Below are positions 24,772-33,668 of a stretch of DNA of 64,000 nt, one piece after another; the first letter of the stretch is position 1; every line of letters starts with the position of its first letter. The notes under the pieces were generated by a model that saw only the letters and a list, made by a program, of their open reading frames with translations, had not been told where the DNA came from and did not search any database. The translations under genes and the position numbers were made by a program. Source of the DNA: CAZJYI01 sp964550025 (GTDB taxonomy: Bacteria > Verrucomicrobiota > Kiritimatiellia > UBA8416 > CAYOBW01); assembly GCA_964550025.1 (NCBI GenBank), contig CAZJYI010000054.1, positions 1 through 64,000 on the forward strand, in the 5' to 3' direction.

Positions 24772-27624
24772 CTATCTGGCGACTTCCCGGAAGTAGAGAG
24801 CACTGTTGGTGGATACGGGAAACGCTATCGTTCCCGGCGCGCCGCTGGTAGGTGCTGTCAAGTCGACCCACTCTCTGAGGTCGGTCGAGTACTGCACGCG
24901 GTGGGTGAGCTCGGGGTCGCCCTCGTAGTCCAGCGCGAAACGGTTCGCGTCCAGGAGGATGAGGCGGAGGATCCGTTCGCGCAGCCCGAAGATCAGTGTT
25001 TGCACCTCGGATATGGGGTGTCCAACCAGGCCGTCCAGCTCCGGCCATTCCGTGAGAAAATCCGCCAACGCCTTGCGAAGTGGGAAGCTCGATTGTCTGG
25101 AGGCAACGGCAAACACCTTACGCAGCCAGTCCACGTGTTCCTGGGTAACAATGGCAGAACCGTCGTCTTCGACGAGGCTGCGAAGCAGAGGCTGCCAAAG
25201 CAAGGCCAACTCCCCGAGTTGCCGGGTGAGCGAAGGGTCGTCCAGGACCATGGTGACGATCTCCAGAAGGTGACTCTCGAACGGTTCCACGAATGCGTTC
25301 CCACGCCGTGTTCGGTCCAGCCAATCGCCTCCCCAGGCGTCAAAGACGCTGAGGGCGAAATTGGTTTCGGTCAACAGCGGAGGCGCGTTGCCGCGTGCAT
25401 TGCCGTCCATTTCGAGAAGGGCGCGTATCAGGCTCAACGCTTCGCTCTCGTACCGTGGGTTGAGTCGGTCGTAGTAATTCAAATCGGCCAGCAAGTGCAT
25501 AACATGTTCCGCCCTCGGCGTGATGTCGATGCGCGCGCTGACCTCGTAGAAGCCGTCGGAGATGGTGTAGTCGATCAGCGTGTGGAACGGGGTCAGGTTG
25601 CCTGACTCCCGCACACGGATGATCCGGTCCGTTTCATCCGGGAATGCCGTAGAATCGTTCGTGATCAGGAGGAACTCACCAGGCCGGATTTCGGCCTTCG
25701 CCGCAATCGTGATCGGGTCACCGTCGGGGTCAAAGTCATTGACCAGCGGCTCGATCTCGTAATCGAACACGCCGTCGCGCATTCCGCGTGCCCCCCGGTA
25801 GTAGAGCTGAACCTGGTCCGGGACGGCCACGGGGGGCATGTTGCCTGACATGTTGACGTCGACCACCGCTGAATCGAGCCACTCGCCGTCGCTCACAGTG
25901 TAGGCAAGCTGTTCGTTCGTCGCCAATCCCGACGGCGCATAGGCAAGGTGCGTACCGCGGCCGCCTGCATTGGTCTCGACGTGCAGGTGACTGGGATGCG
26001 ACGAAACGGCGGCGATGATGTCCAGCGGCGTCGTGTCCGGATCGACATCGTTGGTCAGCACCATCAGAATCTCCTCGGCGAAAATGTTGGAGCTGACCGT
26101 GTAGACCGCGGTGTCGTCGGTCGCGGCCGGCGGCGCGCTGATACCGTCAAATGCGATAGCGACGGCAACCGTACCCGTCGCGACCTCGATGCCGTCCGAG
26201 ACCACGTAGTCGAATCGATCCGTCGCGCTGCCCGCCTGGGCCGTGTAGCCAACGTACCGACCGTAGATCTCGGCCATGCCTGTAGCTGGAGGACCAACCC
26301 TGACGATCTGGAGCGCATCGCCGTCCGCATCGGTGTCGTTGCGCAACACGGGTATGCCCAGCGTGGGAGTCGTGCCCGGGAGCGCCCGGTAGACTGCGTA
26401 GTCATTCGAGGTGACCGGACGATGGTTGGGCGGAGAGAGCACCGTCTGGTTGAGCAGAACATGCACTCCCGTGCCGTCCGCGGTCACAGCATCCAGGTCC
26501 CCGTCGCCGTCCATGTCCGCCAGGCGGAGCGTGTAGTACCATGCCCCGCCTCGGTCGTAGCCGGGTATGGCCGGGCCGGCCTGGAACTCCCCAAGTGTGC
26601 CGCCCTGCGCGTGCCCCTGGTTGACCCACACCTCGTCCCAGTTGCCGTCCATTGCGTAGATATCCTGGTCTCCGTCCATGTCGAGGTCACCGGCCGCAAG
26701 CCTCCGGTTCGAATTGCTGGTCGTGCCAAAGGACGTGCCGGTCACAAACCCGACCTCGCCCGTGTTCTGACTCGTATTGAAGAACACCTGGTATGCGTTC
26801 CCGTTCGCGCGAGCCGCGAGATCAATGTCTCCGTCATCATCCAGGTCGCCGACGGCCGGGTACACGTAGGAGAAAGGGATCGTGAAGACGGGTATCAGCT
26901 GACCGAACGTGCCGGACGCACCGCCCTGGCGGTTGCCCTGATTGACGAGGACCTGGTAGACGGAGTTGCTGTCGAGAACGAGCAGGTCGAGATCCTCATC
27001 ACCGTCGAAGTCCGCCAGTTCGCCATGCGCACCCCATCCGCCCGGAGTGCTCAGGCTCGTGACCTCGTGGGAGAACACCATCTTCCCGTGGTCGTTCGTC
27101 CATACCGATGGATGCAGACTGGAGCCACTGTAGGTGCCCAGCCGGACAATGTCCTCGAATCCGTCCCCATTGATGTCCCCAACTGCCGCTCGTGATTTGA
27201 GCCAGGTGGCAGGGGTGCGGGACGGCAGCGTCTCTACAAAGGTACCGACCGCGCCGCTTTCGTTGCCGCCCTGGTTAATCCAGAACTCCTCGTAGGCCAG
27301 GCCGCCGAAGAACGCGTCCAAGTCCAAGTCGAGGTCGAGGTCCGCCAGCACGACCTCGATCCCGGCACCGTTGTCCCCCACAAAGGGAGACTCAACGATC
27401 TCGAAGGTGCCGCGCCCGTCACTGGCGAGAATGTATGAAGGCCGCAGGTGGGCAATCACCACCACGTCCATGATCCCGTCACCATTCACATCACCCACCT
27501 CGAGGTCCGTGGCGCCTGGGACATCCACGAACCAGGCGTGAATGAACTCGTTGGCGGCCGCGTCGGCCGCATCCGCGAGTGACAATGCAAGCGTCAACGC
27601 TGCCATGAGCGCCATGCGCGACAT
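24772..27624 (-). CDS. Exported FG-GAP propeller with cadherin-like domains
   Basis: A 950-residue protein. ATG 27624 follows AAGGAGG and opens a signal peptide (MSRMALMAALTLALSLADAA). Residues 30-395 contain about seven FG-GAP blades (DVNGDGIMDVVVI, DINGDGFEDIVRL, DFDGDEDLDLLVL, DMDGDGDLDAVTA). Residues 405-700 hold three cadherin-like/Big_9 domains with 'LRNDTDADGDAL', 'LTNDVDPDTTPL' and 'LVNDFDPDGDPI' calcium-type motifs and 'YTISDG' strands. A helical region of about 180 residues follows. The last 50 residues are the 'VQYSTDLREWVDLT' C-terminal module shared with the giant beta-helix protein. It is likely cell-surface or secreted; the ligand is unknown. Confidence 0.85.
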   Translation of the reverse strand: MSRMALMAALTLALSLADAADAAANEFIHAWFVDVPGATDLEVGDVNGDGIMDVVVIAHLRPSYILASDGRGTFEIVESPFVGDNGAGIEVVLADLDLDLDLDAFFGGLAYEEFWINQGGNESGAVGTFVETLPSRTPATWLKSRAAVGDINGDGFEDIVRLGTYSGSSLHPSVWTNDHGKMVFSHEVTSLSTPGGWGAHGELADFDGDEDLDLLVLDSNSVYQVLVNQGNRQGGASGTFGQLIPVFTIPFSYVYPAVGDLDDDGDIDLAARANGNAYQVFFNTSQNTGEVGFVTGTSFGTTSNSNRRLAAGDLDMDGDQDIYAMDGNWDEVWVNQGHAQGGTLGEFQAGPAIPGYDRGGAWYYTLRLADMDGDGDLDAVTADGTGVHVLLNQTVLSPPNHRPVTSNDYAVYRALPGTTPTLGIPVLRNDTDADGDALQIVRVGPPATGMAEIYGRYVGYTAQAGSATDRFDYVVSDGIEVATGTVAVAIAFDGISAPPAATDDTAVYTVSSNIFAEEILMVLTNDVDPDTTPLDIIAAVSSHPSHLHVETNAGGRGTHLAYAPSGLATNEQLAYTVSDGEWLDSAVVDVNMSGNMPPVAVPDQVQLYYRGARGMRDGVFDYEIEPLVNDFDPDGDPITIAAKAEIRPGEFLLITNDSTAFPDETDRIIRVRESGNLTPFHTLIDYTISDGFYEVSARIDITPRAEHVMHLLADLNYYDRLNPRYESEALSLIRALLEMDGNARGNAPPLLTETNFALSVFDAWGGDWLDRTRRGNAFVEPFESHLLEIVTMVLDDPSLTRQLGELALLWQPLLRSLVEDDGSAIVTQEHVDWLRKVFAVASRQSSFPLRKALADFLTEWPELDGLVGHPISEVQTLIFGLRERILRLILLDANRFALDYEGDPELTHRVQYSTDLREWVDLTAPTSGAPGTIAFPVSTNSALYFREVAR

Positions 27625-27776
27625 CGGCGTCGTCCTCCTTCCCGACACGGACTCGGAACACGTGTGTTGATCGGCAGCAAACCTGAGACAACGGCATCTA
27701 AGCAAGGCGGAGCCGGTTCGTCAATGCCGGCGATCACGTTGCCAAGCTCGAATGCAAGCAAGCCTCGCCGTCTCAC

Positions 27777-29066
27777 TCACTTCGCGACGTTGGACAAGGC
27801 GTGCACGAGCCACATGGAAAGTCCGGGCACGAAGGCAAAGACGTAGCACAGGGCAATCAGCACCAGGTAGAATGGCCAGAGGTTCTTCAGAATCTCTTTC
27901 ACGGAAACGCGGCTGACACCCGCCATCACGAAGAGCAGGATGCCGACAGGCGGGGTCAACAGACCGACCATGATGGCAAGCTGGAAGACAACGCCGAAAT
28001 GCACGACATCGATCGCGTAGGCCTTGAGCACGGGCAACAGCAGCGGCGTCAGGATAATCATGATGCTGCCCCCTTCCATGATCGTGCCCAACACCAGGAT
28101 GAGACCGATCACCATCAGCAGGAACAGCCAGCGCTGTTCCGTGACGCTCTGGAAGAACGCGACGAAGGCGCCGCCCTCGATCTGCCGCGCAATGAGGAAT
28201 CCGAAACAGGACGCGCAGGCAATGATCAGCATGATCGACGCCGTGCGCTTCGCGGTTACAAGCAAGGCCTGAACCAGCTTCTCAACCGTCAGGGAGCCGT
28301 AGATGAAGAAGCCGACAAAGACCCCGTAGGCCACGGCCAGCACCCCGGCTTCCGTGGCCGTCACGACGCCGCCGAAAATGCCTCCCAGAATGATGACGGG
28401 CAGGAGAAGCCCCCATGCCGCCTCTTTGAAGCTGGCCCGGAACTCCCCGTGCGAGTGCTTCTCGCCCCTGGGGTACTTCCGCCTGGCGCTGAGCACGGCG
28501 CAGACGGCCGCGAGTGCCAATGCGATCACGAGGCCCGGAACGGCGCCGGCAATGAACAGCTTTTCGATGGAGGCCTCGCTGCCGGCGACCGATGCGTAGA
28601 TGATAAAGCCGATGCTCGGTGGGATAATGGGTCCAATGGTCGCCGCGGACGCGTTGAGGGCCGCCGAGTAACCCTCCGGGTAGCCCTGCTTCTTCATGGT
28701 CGGCACGAGGGTCGAGCCGACCACGGCAGCACTGGCAATCGCCGCCCCGGAGACCATGGCCACGAGCACGTTCACGGCGATGACGACGTAGGAGAGACCG
28801 CCGCGCACCGGGCCGATCATGGCCAGCGCAAAGCGGACCAGCCGCTTCGTGATGCCCGAGGCATTCATGATCTCGCCCGCCAGGAGGAAGAATGGCAACG
28901 CCAGGAGCACGAGCGAATCGGCCCCGTTGCAGACCTGCTGGGCGACAAGCATCAGGGAGATGTCGGTTTCCAGCAGGATGTAGACGACCGACCCCAGGCC
29001 GATGGCGTACCCGATGGGCACGCCCATGACGAGGAACAGCAGCATGGAAAGGATGAGGATGTGCAT
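27777..29066 (-). CDS. dctM: TRAP transporter large permease DctM
   Basis: A 429-residue integral membrane protein with about 12 helices, typical for the DctM/SiaM subunit that moves the substrate with sodium in TRAP carriers. Family marks are visible: MGVPIGYAIGLGSVVYILL at the start, 'PFFLLAGEIMNASGI', 'NASAATIGPIIPPSIGFIIY' and 'LTPPVGILLFVMAGVS'. Its ATG overlaps the stop of dctQ by one base (TGATG). It is the last gene of the minus-strand catabolic operon that begins at 36329. The substrate is probably an organic acid or acidic sugar. Confidence 0.93.
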   Translation of the reverse strand: MHILILSMLLFLVMGVPIGYAIGLGSVVYILLETDISLMLVAQQVCNGADSLVLLALPFFLLAGEIMNASGITKRLVRFALAMIGPVRGGLSYVVIAVNVLVAMVSGAAIASAAVVGSTLVPTMKKQGYPEGYSAALNASAATIGPIIPPSIGFIIYASVAGSEASIEKLFIAGAVPGLVIALALAAVCAVLSARRKYPRGEKHSHGEFRASFKEAAWGLLLPVIILGGIFGGVVTATEAGVLAVAYGVFVGFFIYGSLTVEKLVQALLVTAKRTASIMLIIACASCFGFLIARQIEGGAFVAFFQSVTEQRWLFLLMVIGLILVLGTIMEGGSIMIILTPLLLPVLKAYAIDVVHFGVVFQLAIMVGLLTPPVGILLFVMAGVSRVSVKEILKNLWPFYLVLIALCYVFAFVPGLSMWLVHALSNVAK

Positions 29067-29581
29067 CAGCCGTCCTCCCCCGCCGCGGGTTTGCCGGCAC
29101 CTGCGTCGAGCTCGGCGTATTCGCCTCGGGCCAGGCGGCGCAGGCCGTAGACCAGGGCAAACAGCGCACTAACGGGCAGGGCCACGAACAGGACCCAGTT
29201 CAGCGGCAGACCGAGCGCCGGCGTCGCGGCACCAGCCGATTCAAAGACCCAGCGCATTCCGAACACAATCAGCAAAACGTTGAACGCCAGCACGAGAACC
29301 AGGCCGAGGGCTTCCACGCCCTTGCGCAGCTTCGGCGGAAGATGCTCGACGAAAAACTCCACGCGAATGTGCTGGCGGTCGCGCAAGGCCAGGGCGACCC
29401 CCAGCAGCGTGAACTGAACGAAGAGATACCGGACAACTTCGTCCGACCACGAAAGCGAACGGTCGATCACGTAGCGAAAGAAGACGGCCGTTAGCACGAT
29501 GACCAGGATCGCGGCAAAGAGGACCACCACGATCTTGTCGAGGAAGCCAAGCCGCGTTGGAGTCACAGGTTCTTCTGTCAT
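29066..29581 (-). CDS. dctQ: TRAP transporter small permease DctQ
   Basis: A 171-residue protein with four membrane helices, the usual size for DctQ. The conserved 'SWSDEVVRYLFVQFTLLGVA' block with a following 'RDRQHIRVEFF' loop is present. GAGAGAG precedes the start. It couples to dctM by a one-base overlap. It is separated from dctP by 145 bp that hold a palindromic repeat (29628-29702), which may partly uncouple its expression from dctP. Confidence 0.9.
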   Translation of the reverse strand: MTEEPVTPTRLGFLDKIVVVLFAAILVIVLTAVFFRYVIDRSLSWSDEVVRYLFVQFTLLGVALALRDRQHIRVEFFVEHLPPKLRKGVEALGLVLVLAFNVLLIVFGMRWVFESAGAATPALGLPLNWVLFVALPVSALFALVYGLRRLARGEYAELDAGAGKPAAGEDG

Positions 29582-29627
29582 AGCTCTCTCTCAGTGTCGA
29601 TGAGCTCGAGTGCCGGAAGAGATAGGC

Positions 29628-29702
29628 GTGTACGAGTGTGAGTACGAGTACGCAATCATCCGGTGTTTCCCGTACTCATACACGCACTCGTACACACGAA
29701 TC
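29628..29702. repeat. GTACGA-rich palindromic repeat, copy 1
   Basis: Arms at 29628-29652 and 29671-29695 are near-perfect complements built from GTGTACGAGT and GAGTACG words. An 18-bp loop separates them, and ACACACGAATCTCCC follows. A second copy with the same arms and similar 3' flank lies at 59793-59878. The transcript would form a long hairpin between dctP and dctQ. Confidence 0.7.
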
Positions 29703-29726
29703 TCCCTTCCCCTCAACGTTGCCACA

Positions 29727-30722
29727 CTACTCACTGCTGACGATCGCGTCGTAGATGCCCGGTTTCCAGACGCCCTCGAACTGCTGCGGGATCCTCGACT
29801 TGGCGATCTCGCGGAAGGCGTCGCGATCGACCTCAACGAACTCGACACCCGCTGCCGTCAACTTGCGCCGGAAGTCCTCTTCTGACCTCTCCAGGCTCTC
29901 GTTGTGCCAGCGGTTCGCCTCGCGACGCGCCTCCTCGAGCAATGCGCGTTCTTCGTCGGTGAAGCGTTCTTCCCACGAATCCCCCGTAAAGAAGATGAAG
30001 AAGCCGATCAGGTGCTGCGTCTCCATGACGTACTTCTGCACTTCGTGCAGGTTATTGCCGTAGATCGTGGCCAGCGGGTTCTCCTGGCCCTCCGCCACGC
30101 CCAGTTTGAGGGCCATGAACATATCGCTGAACGGAAGCGGCGTGGTGTTGGCGCCGAAGGCGCGCCAGGACTTCATGTAGACTTCCAGCTCCGGGACACG
30201 GAGCTTCAGTCCTTTCAAATCATCCGGGTGGCTGACCTTGCGCTTCGTGGTTGTCAGGTATCGGGGGCCGCGGAACCAGATATCGTGCATGCGCACCTTG
30301 GCTCTCTTGAAGACAGTGTCCTTGATCTCCCGCCCCAGGGGACCGTCCCACACGCGTTGTGCGTGCGCGTAGTCTCGCCAGACGAACGGCACCTCCAGGA
30401 CGCCATACTCGGGGGCGTACCATCCGATGGGGGCTCCGCCGGTGATAGCAGCGTCGATCGACCGGAGCTTGACTCCCTCGATCACTCCCTGGTCGTTGCC
30501 GAGCTGGCCGGCCGGGTAAAGCCGCACCTGGATGGCTCCGCCGGACTTGCTCTCGACGAGTTCCGCCATTCTGAGGGCGCTCCGATGGATCAGCTCGGAC
30601 GTGCCCATGGTATAGGCGATCCGGAGCACCTTGGGTTTCCCCGCATCCTCCGACGGACCGCAGCCGCACAGCAGGACTGCCCCCACCAACGCCGCCGTCC
30701 CGGAAAACACTCTACACCTCAT
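29727..30722 (-). CDS. dctP: TRAP transporter solute-binding lipoprotein DctP
   Basis: A 331-residue periplasmic receptor with a lipoprotein signal (AALVGAVLLCGCG; Cys near residue 20). DctP family features include 'IQVRLYPAGQLGNDQGVIEG', 'WRDYAHAQRVWDGPLGREIK' and 'DLKGLKLRVPE', whose arginine normally salt-bridges the substrate carboxylate, then 'PLPFSDMFMALKLGVAEGQE'. This supports a carboxylate substrate. Its ATG begins directly after the GntR stop (TAGATG). It lies 145 bp from dctQ, with a palindromic repeat between. Confidence 0.93.
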   Translation of the reverse strand: MRCRVFSGTAALVGAVLLCGCGPSEDAGKPKVLRIAYTMGTSELIHRSALRMAELVESKSGGAIQVRLYPAGQLGNDQGVIEGVKLRSIDAAITGGAPIGWYAPEYGVLEVPFVWRDYAHAQRVWDGPLGREIKDTVFKRAKVRMHDIWFRGPRYLTTTKRKVSHPDDLKGLKLRVPELEVYMKSWRAFGANTTPLPFSDMFMALKLGVAEGQENPLATIYGNNLHEVQKYVMETQHLIGFFIFFTGDSWEERFTDEERALLEEARREANRWHNESLERSEEDFRRKLTAAGVEFVEVDRDAFREIAKSRIPQQFEGVWKPGIYDAIVSSE

Positions 30723-31439
30723 CTAGGTCGCTTCCCCTTCCGTTCTCTCCTCGAGGTAGTAATCCAAAGACTCCTGGCTGCTGTCCTGTCCGTACCGCAC
30801 ATGTTCGCGCATGGCCGCTTCGGCGCCGGCCGGGTCGCGGCTGCTGATACCCTTCATAAGCCGCTGATGCCATTTCGCCGGCACGGGGGCGACAATCGTC
30901 GCGCTGATCCAGTTGAGATACATGTAGCGCTGAAACCAGACGCGCTGCAGCTCGTCGCCCAGGCTCCGGTACCCGGTGGCCGCGGCGATGCCGAGATGGA
31001 AGTCCAGGTGTAGCCGCATTCCGAGCTTGGAGTGCGGGTCGGCCCTGGTCACCGTGCCGTCCAACTGCCGCGCCAGTTTCTCCAGGCGTGCCAGGTCCGC
31101 ATCCGAGGCCCTTTCGGCACAAACCCGGGCGGCATGGCACTCGATTGCTTCGCGCAGGACGAGCCCATTCTCGACGTCATCCAATGTCAGCGGACGGACA
31201 CGGCACCCGTACAGGGGGCGGCTTTCGACAAGGCCGTCCACCTCGAGCATGTAGAGGGCTTCGGTCACCGGCATCGGGCTCACGCCGAGCCGTCCGGCGA
31301 CCTTCTTGCGGACAAGGCGGTCGCCGGGTCTCAGTGCGCCCTCGACGATCTCATCGCGTAGCGTTTCGTAGACACGACGTGTCAGCGTGTCCGCCGGAGC
31401 GGCGTCGGGGCTTTCCTCAGTAAACGTGTAGTTAGCCAT
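30723..31439 (-). CDS. GntR-family regulator, FadR/FCD type
   Basis: A 238-residue transcription factor. Residues 18-85 form the winged helix-turn-helix (RVYETLRDEIVEGALRPGDR, 'KVAGRLGVSPMPVTEALYML', 'GLVESRPLYGCRV'). Residues 95-225 form the all-helical FCD ligand domain with the expected 'LREAIECHAAR' helix and metal-site histidines (HLDFHLGIAAATG, MREHVRYG). Family members usually sense an organic acid and repress the adjacent operon. It sits directly before dctP with no gap and is the likely regulator of this catabolic locus. Confidence 0.92.
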   Translation of the reverse strand: MANYTFTEESPDAAPADTLTRRVYETLRDEIVEGALRPGDRLVRKKVAGRLGVSPMPVTEALYMLEVDGLVESRPLYGCRVRPLTLDDVENGLVLREAIECHAARVCAERASDADLARLEKLARQLDGTVTRADPHSKLGMRLHLDFHLGIAAATGYRSLGDELQRVWFQRYMYLNWISATIVAPVPAKWHQRLMKGISSRDPAGAEAAMREHVRYGQDSSQESLDYYLEERTEGEAT

Positions 31440-31459
31440 AAGCTATGCTCCAGGGATCG

Positions 31460-31871
31460 GGAGTCAGGAGGCAGGAGTCAGTAAGAACTTCTGTGGGCGT
31501 GCAATCATCGATCCCAACATCTTACCGACCTCCTGATTCAATGCGGTCACCTCTACATGCTCCTCGGTCGAAATGTAACCGCAACTCAGAGCGAAATCCC
31601 AACATGTATCTGTTTCAGCGTTCTCACCATCGCAGTCAGTCAGCTTGCTGACAAAGTGTGGCTCGTAACGCCGCTTGGCCCAAGCCTCTCTGAGATTCTG
31701 ACACACTGAACGCGAGGAGCGTCTCCCCTGGTTCGTCAAAGCATACCGCTCCTCCGGCGGAAAGTGTTTGCTGATCTCGAAGTATTTCATGGCCTGCCGA
31801 TATGCCTTCTTGTAGACCGTTAGCTCTTTGACGTTTTGTACCGCCATTACTGCCCCCTGCCCCCTGGCTCC
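31460..31871. mobile_element. Inverted-repeat-bounded element carrying a four-helix-bundle gene
   Basis: Terminal inverted repeats lie at 31460-31484 and 31847-31871: 25 bp each, 21 of 25 matching, with G-rich outer ends (GGAGTCAGGAGG type) and an inner end CAGTAA. The only gene starts at the edge of the right repeat and stops inside the left one. The right repeat supplies the last ten codons and TAA stop of the upstream dehydrogenase, and that stop overlaps the element gene's start (TAATG). I see no transposase and no clear target duplication. The element splits the aldolase-dehydrogenase pair from the GntR-TRAP genes. Confidence 0.6.
31464..31847 (-). CDS. Four-helix-bundle protein (S23/rRNA-intervening-sequence family)
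   Basis: A 127-residue protein related to the small proteins encoded in 23S rRNA intervening sequences and scattered in many genomes. Helix 1 is MAVQNVKELTVYKKAYRQAM, then 'FPPEERYALTNQGRRSSRSV' with 'CQNLREAWAKRRYEPHFVSK', 'AETDTCWDFALSCGYIS' and a final helix 'LNQEVGKMLGSMI'. The family forms a four-helix bundle, often pentameric; its role is unknown. The start at 31847 overlaps the dehydrogenase stop. The last five codons and the stop lie inside the left inverted repeat. Confidence 0.8.
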   Translation of the reverse strand: MAVQNVKELTVYKKAYRQAMKYFEISKHFPPEERYALTNQGRRSSRSVCQNLREAWAKRRYEPHFVSKLTDCDGENAETDTCWDFALSCGYISTEEHVEVTALNQEVGKMLGSMIARPQKFLLTPAS

Positions 31872-32890
31872 TGCCCCCTGGCCACCACCCGGGTCAAGTC
31901 CTCCATGCGGCCGGACGCGAAAGCGGCGACGTTGGCCACGCACGCCTGCGCCATGCGCTGGTTTGCCTCGACGGTACTCGAGCCAACGTGCGGCGTCAGC
32001 ACGACATTCTCCAGTGTGCGCAAGTCCTTGCCGGGGGCTTGGGGTTGATAGGGTTCTTCTTCGAACACGTCCAGGGCGGCTGACAGTTCTCCGGATACCA
32101 GTGCGTCGTAGAGCGCGACCTCGTCGACGAGTGCGCCGCGCGCGGTGTTGACCAGCAGCGCCCCCGGGCGGAACCGCGCGAGCCGTTCGGTGTCGATGAA
32201 ATGTCGTGTCTCGGGCAAAGCGGGGAGATGAAGTGAGATCACGTTTGCCTGTTCGATCACTGCATCGGCGTCATGCTCGATAGTCTCTACCCCTGTCGCT
32301 TCGCGTATCGCCTGCGCGTCGCTCCCGGCCCACTTTGCCAGTGCGTCCAGCGGCAGGAGATCGGCGGCGATGACACGCATGCCCAGTCCCAGGTGCGCCA
32401 TGCGGGCAACGCGGCGGCCGATGGGACCGAAGCCGATGACTCCGAGGGTCTTGCCCGCGACCTCCATGTCGGCACCCGCCGGGAACGCACCATTTCGCAC
32501 GGCCGCGTCGCCGGCGGCGACACGACGTGCCAGGGCACCGATCAGCCAGAGGGTGTGCTCGGCCACGCTCTGGTCCAGAACGCCGGGCGTGTTCGTGACG
32601 AAAACGCCATGTGTATGCGCCTGCGCCAGGTCGATACCGTCGTACCCGACACCAAACCTCGCTATGAGGGACGAGTCGTCTTCGCCACACGTCTGCGAGA
32701 GTGCCGTATACAAGGGACCTACGTAGCGTTCGACACCGACAATCACGGCGGAGGCGCGTTGTCTCAGGACTTCTGTCGCCAGAGCGGTTTCATCCGCAGG
32801 CGCCGGCAGCACGTCAATACCCGCCGCGGACGCAAACACCTCTGCGCCTTTGTGGTACTCCTTCTCCGTAACCAGAACGCGGGGCGTCAT
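31847..32890 (-). CDS. D-isomer-specific 2-hydroxyacid dehydrogenase
   Basis: A 347-residue NAD-dependent oxidoreductase of the PGDH/hydroxypyruvate reductase family. The visible marks are the Rossmann motif VIGFGPIGRRVARMA near residue 150, the substrate arginine block LLVNTARGALVDE, the glutamate in DVFEEEP and the catalytic histidine in LTPHVGSST. The C-terminus is unusual: after 'RMEDLTRVVARG' the last residues QEPGGRGQ come from the adjacent G-rich inverted repeat. ATG overlaps the aldolase stop (ATGA). In context it probably reduces or oxidises a 2-keto/2-hydroxy acid such as glyoxylate, hydroxypyruvate or tartronate semialdehyde; the exact substrate is inferred. Confidence 0.9.
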   Translation of the reverse strand: MTPRVLVTEKEYHKGAEVFASAAGIDVLPAPADETALATEVLRQRASAVIVGVERYVGPLYTALSQTCGEDDSSLIARFGVGYDGIDLAQAHTHGVFVTNTPGVLDQSVAEHTLWLIGALARRVAAGDAAVRNGAFPAGADMEVAGKTLGVIGFGPIGRRVARMAHLGLGMRVIAADLLPLDALAKWAGSDAQAIREATGVETIEHDADAVIEQANVISLHLPALPETRHFIDTERLARFRPGALLVNTARGALVDEVALYDALVSGELSAALDVFEEEPYQPQAPGKDLRTLENVVLTPHVGSSTVEANQRMAQACVANVAAFASGRMEDLTRVVARGQEPGGRGQ

Positions 32891-33648
32891 CCGTCGTTCT
32901 CCCTTCCGAGCATGACCCTGCAGCCGCGAATAAGCAACTCGGTGTCCATGCTGCAGGCAATGAAACGATACCCCTCCTCAATGCGCTGCTGCACCTGCTC
33001 CGGATCGACGGGCACCACGTGGAGGCCCGCCGGTACGCCGTGTCGTCGGCAGGCTTCCAGGATCTGCTGCTGTGCGGCGCGCACGTCCGGGTGGTCCAGT
33101 TGACCGGCGAGTCCCATGGATGCGGAAAGGTCGTAGGGACCGATGAATGCTGCCGCCAGGCCGGGGGTTGCCAGGATGCCGTCCAGGTCATCCAATGCGT
33201 CGACGTGCTCGAGCATGATCGCCACAAGGACGTTCTCGTTGTGGTCGTCAAAGTAGGCGCGGAAATTGCGGCCGAAATCGGCTGCGCGCACAAAGGACGC
33301 GCCCCGTTCGCCCCGGGGGGGGAACGAGGCGATTGATACGGCCTTGCGGGCGCACTCGGGGGTGTTCACCAGGGGCACGATGATCCCGTTCGCGCCGGCA
33401 TCCAGCACCTGCTTGGCTTGCACGGCGTCACAGGAGTGCAGGCGCGCCAGGAGGTCGCATCCCGAGCCCTTGACGGCGAGGGCGATCTGGTGGAACTCCT
33501 GGATGCCGGTAGCCGTGTGTTCCATGTCCACGGCAATCCAGTCGAAGCCCTCGCCGGCATACACCTCGGCAACGGTCGGATGGCCGATCATGATCCAGGC
33601 GCCGAGCGCCGCTTCGCCCGATTCGAGCTTCTTCTTGGTGCTACCCAT
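32887..33648 (-). CDS. HpcH/HpaI-family aldolase
   Basis: A 253-residue class II pyruvate aldolase. ATG 33648 follows AAGGGAA. Key parts are 'GAWIMIGHPTVAEVYAGEGF', 'WIAVDMEHTATGIQEF' (metal-binding region), 'ANGIIVPLVNTPECARKAV' and 'FIGPYDLSASMG', the family signature near the catalytic site. Members cleave 2-keto-3-deoxy sugar acids or 4-hydroxy-2-oxo acids into pyruvate (or a 2-oxoacid) and an aldehyde. It lies 20 bp after the sialidase-superfamily gene and overlaps the dehydrogenase by 4 bp, so these three are co-transcribed. This supports catabolism of an acidic sugar. Confidence 0.9.
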   Translation of the reverse strand: MGSTKKKLESGEAALGAWIMIGHPTVAEVYAGEGFDWIAVDMEHTATGIQEFHQIALAVKGSGCDLLARLHSCDAVQAKQVLDAGANGIIVPLVNTPECARKAVSIASFPPRGERGASFVRAADFGRNFRAYFDDHNENVLVAIMLEHVDALDDLDGILATPGLAAAFIGPYDLSASMGLAGQLDHPDVRAAQQQILEACRRHGVPAGLHVVPVDPEQVQQRIEEGYRFIACSMDTELLIRGCRVMLGRENDG

Positions 33649-33668
33649 GAGTAGGTTCCCTTCTCTCG

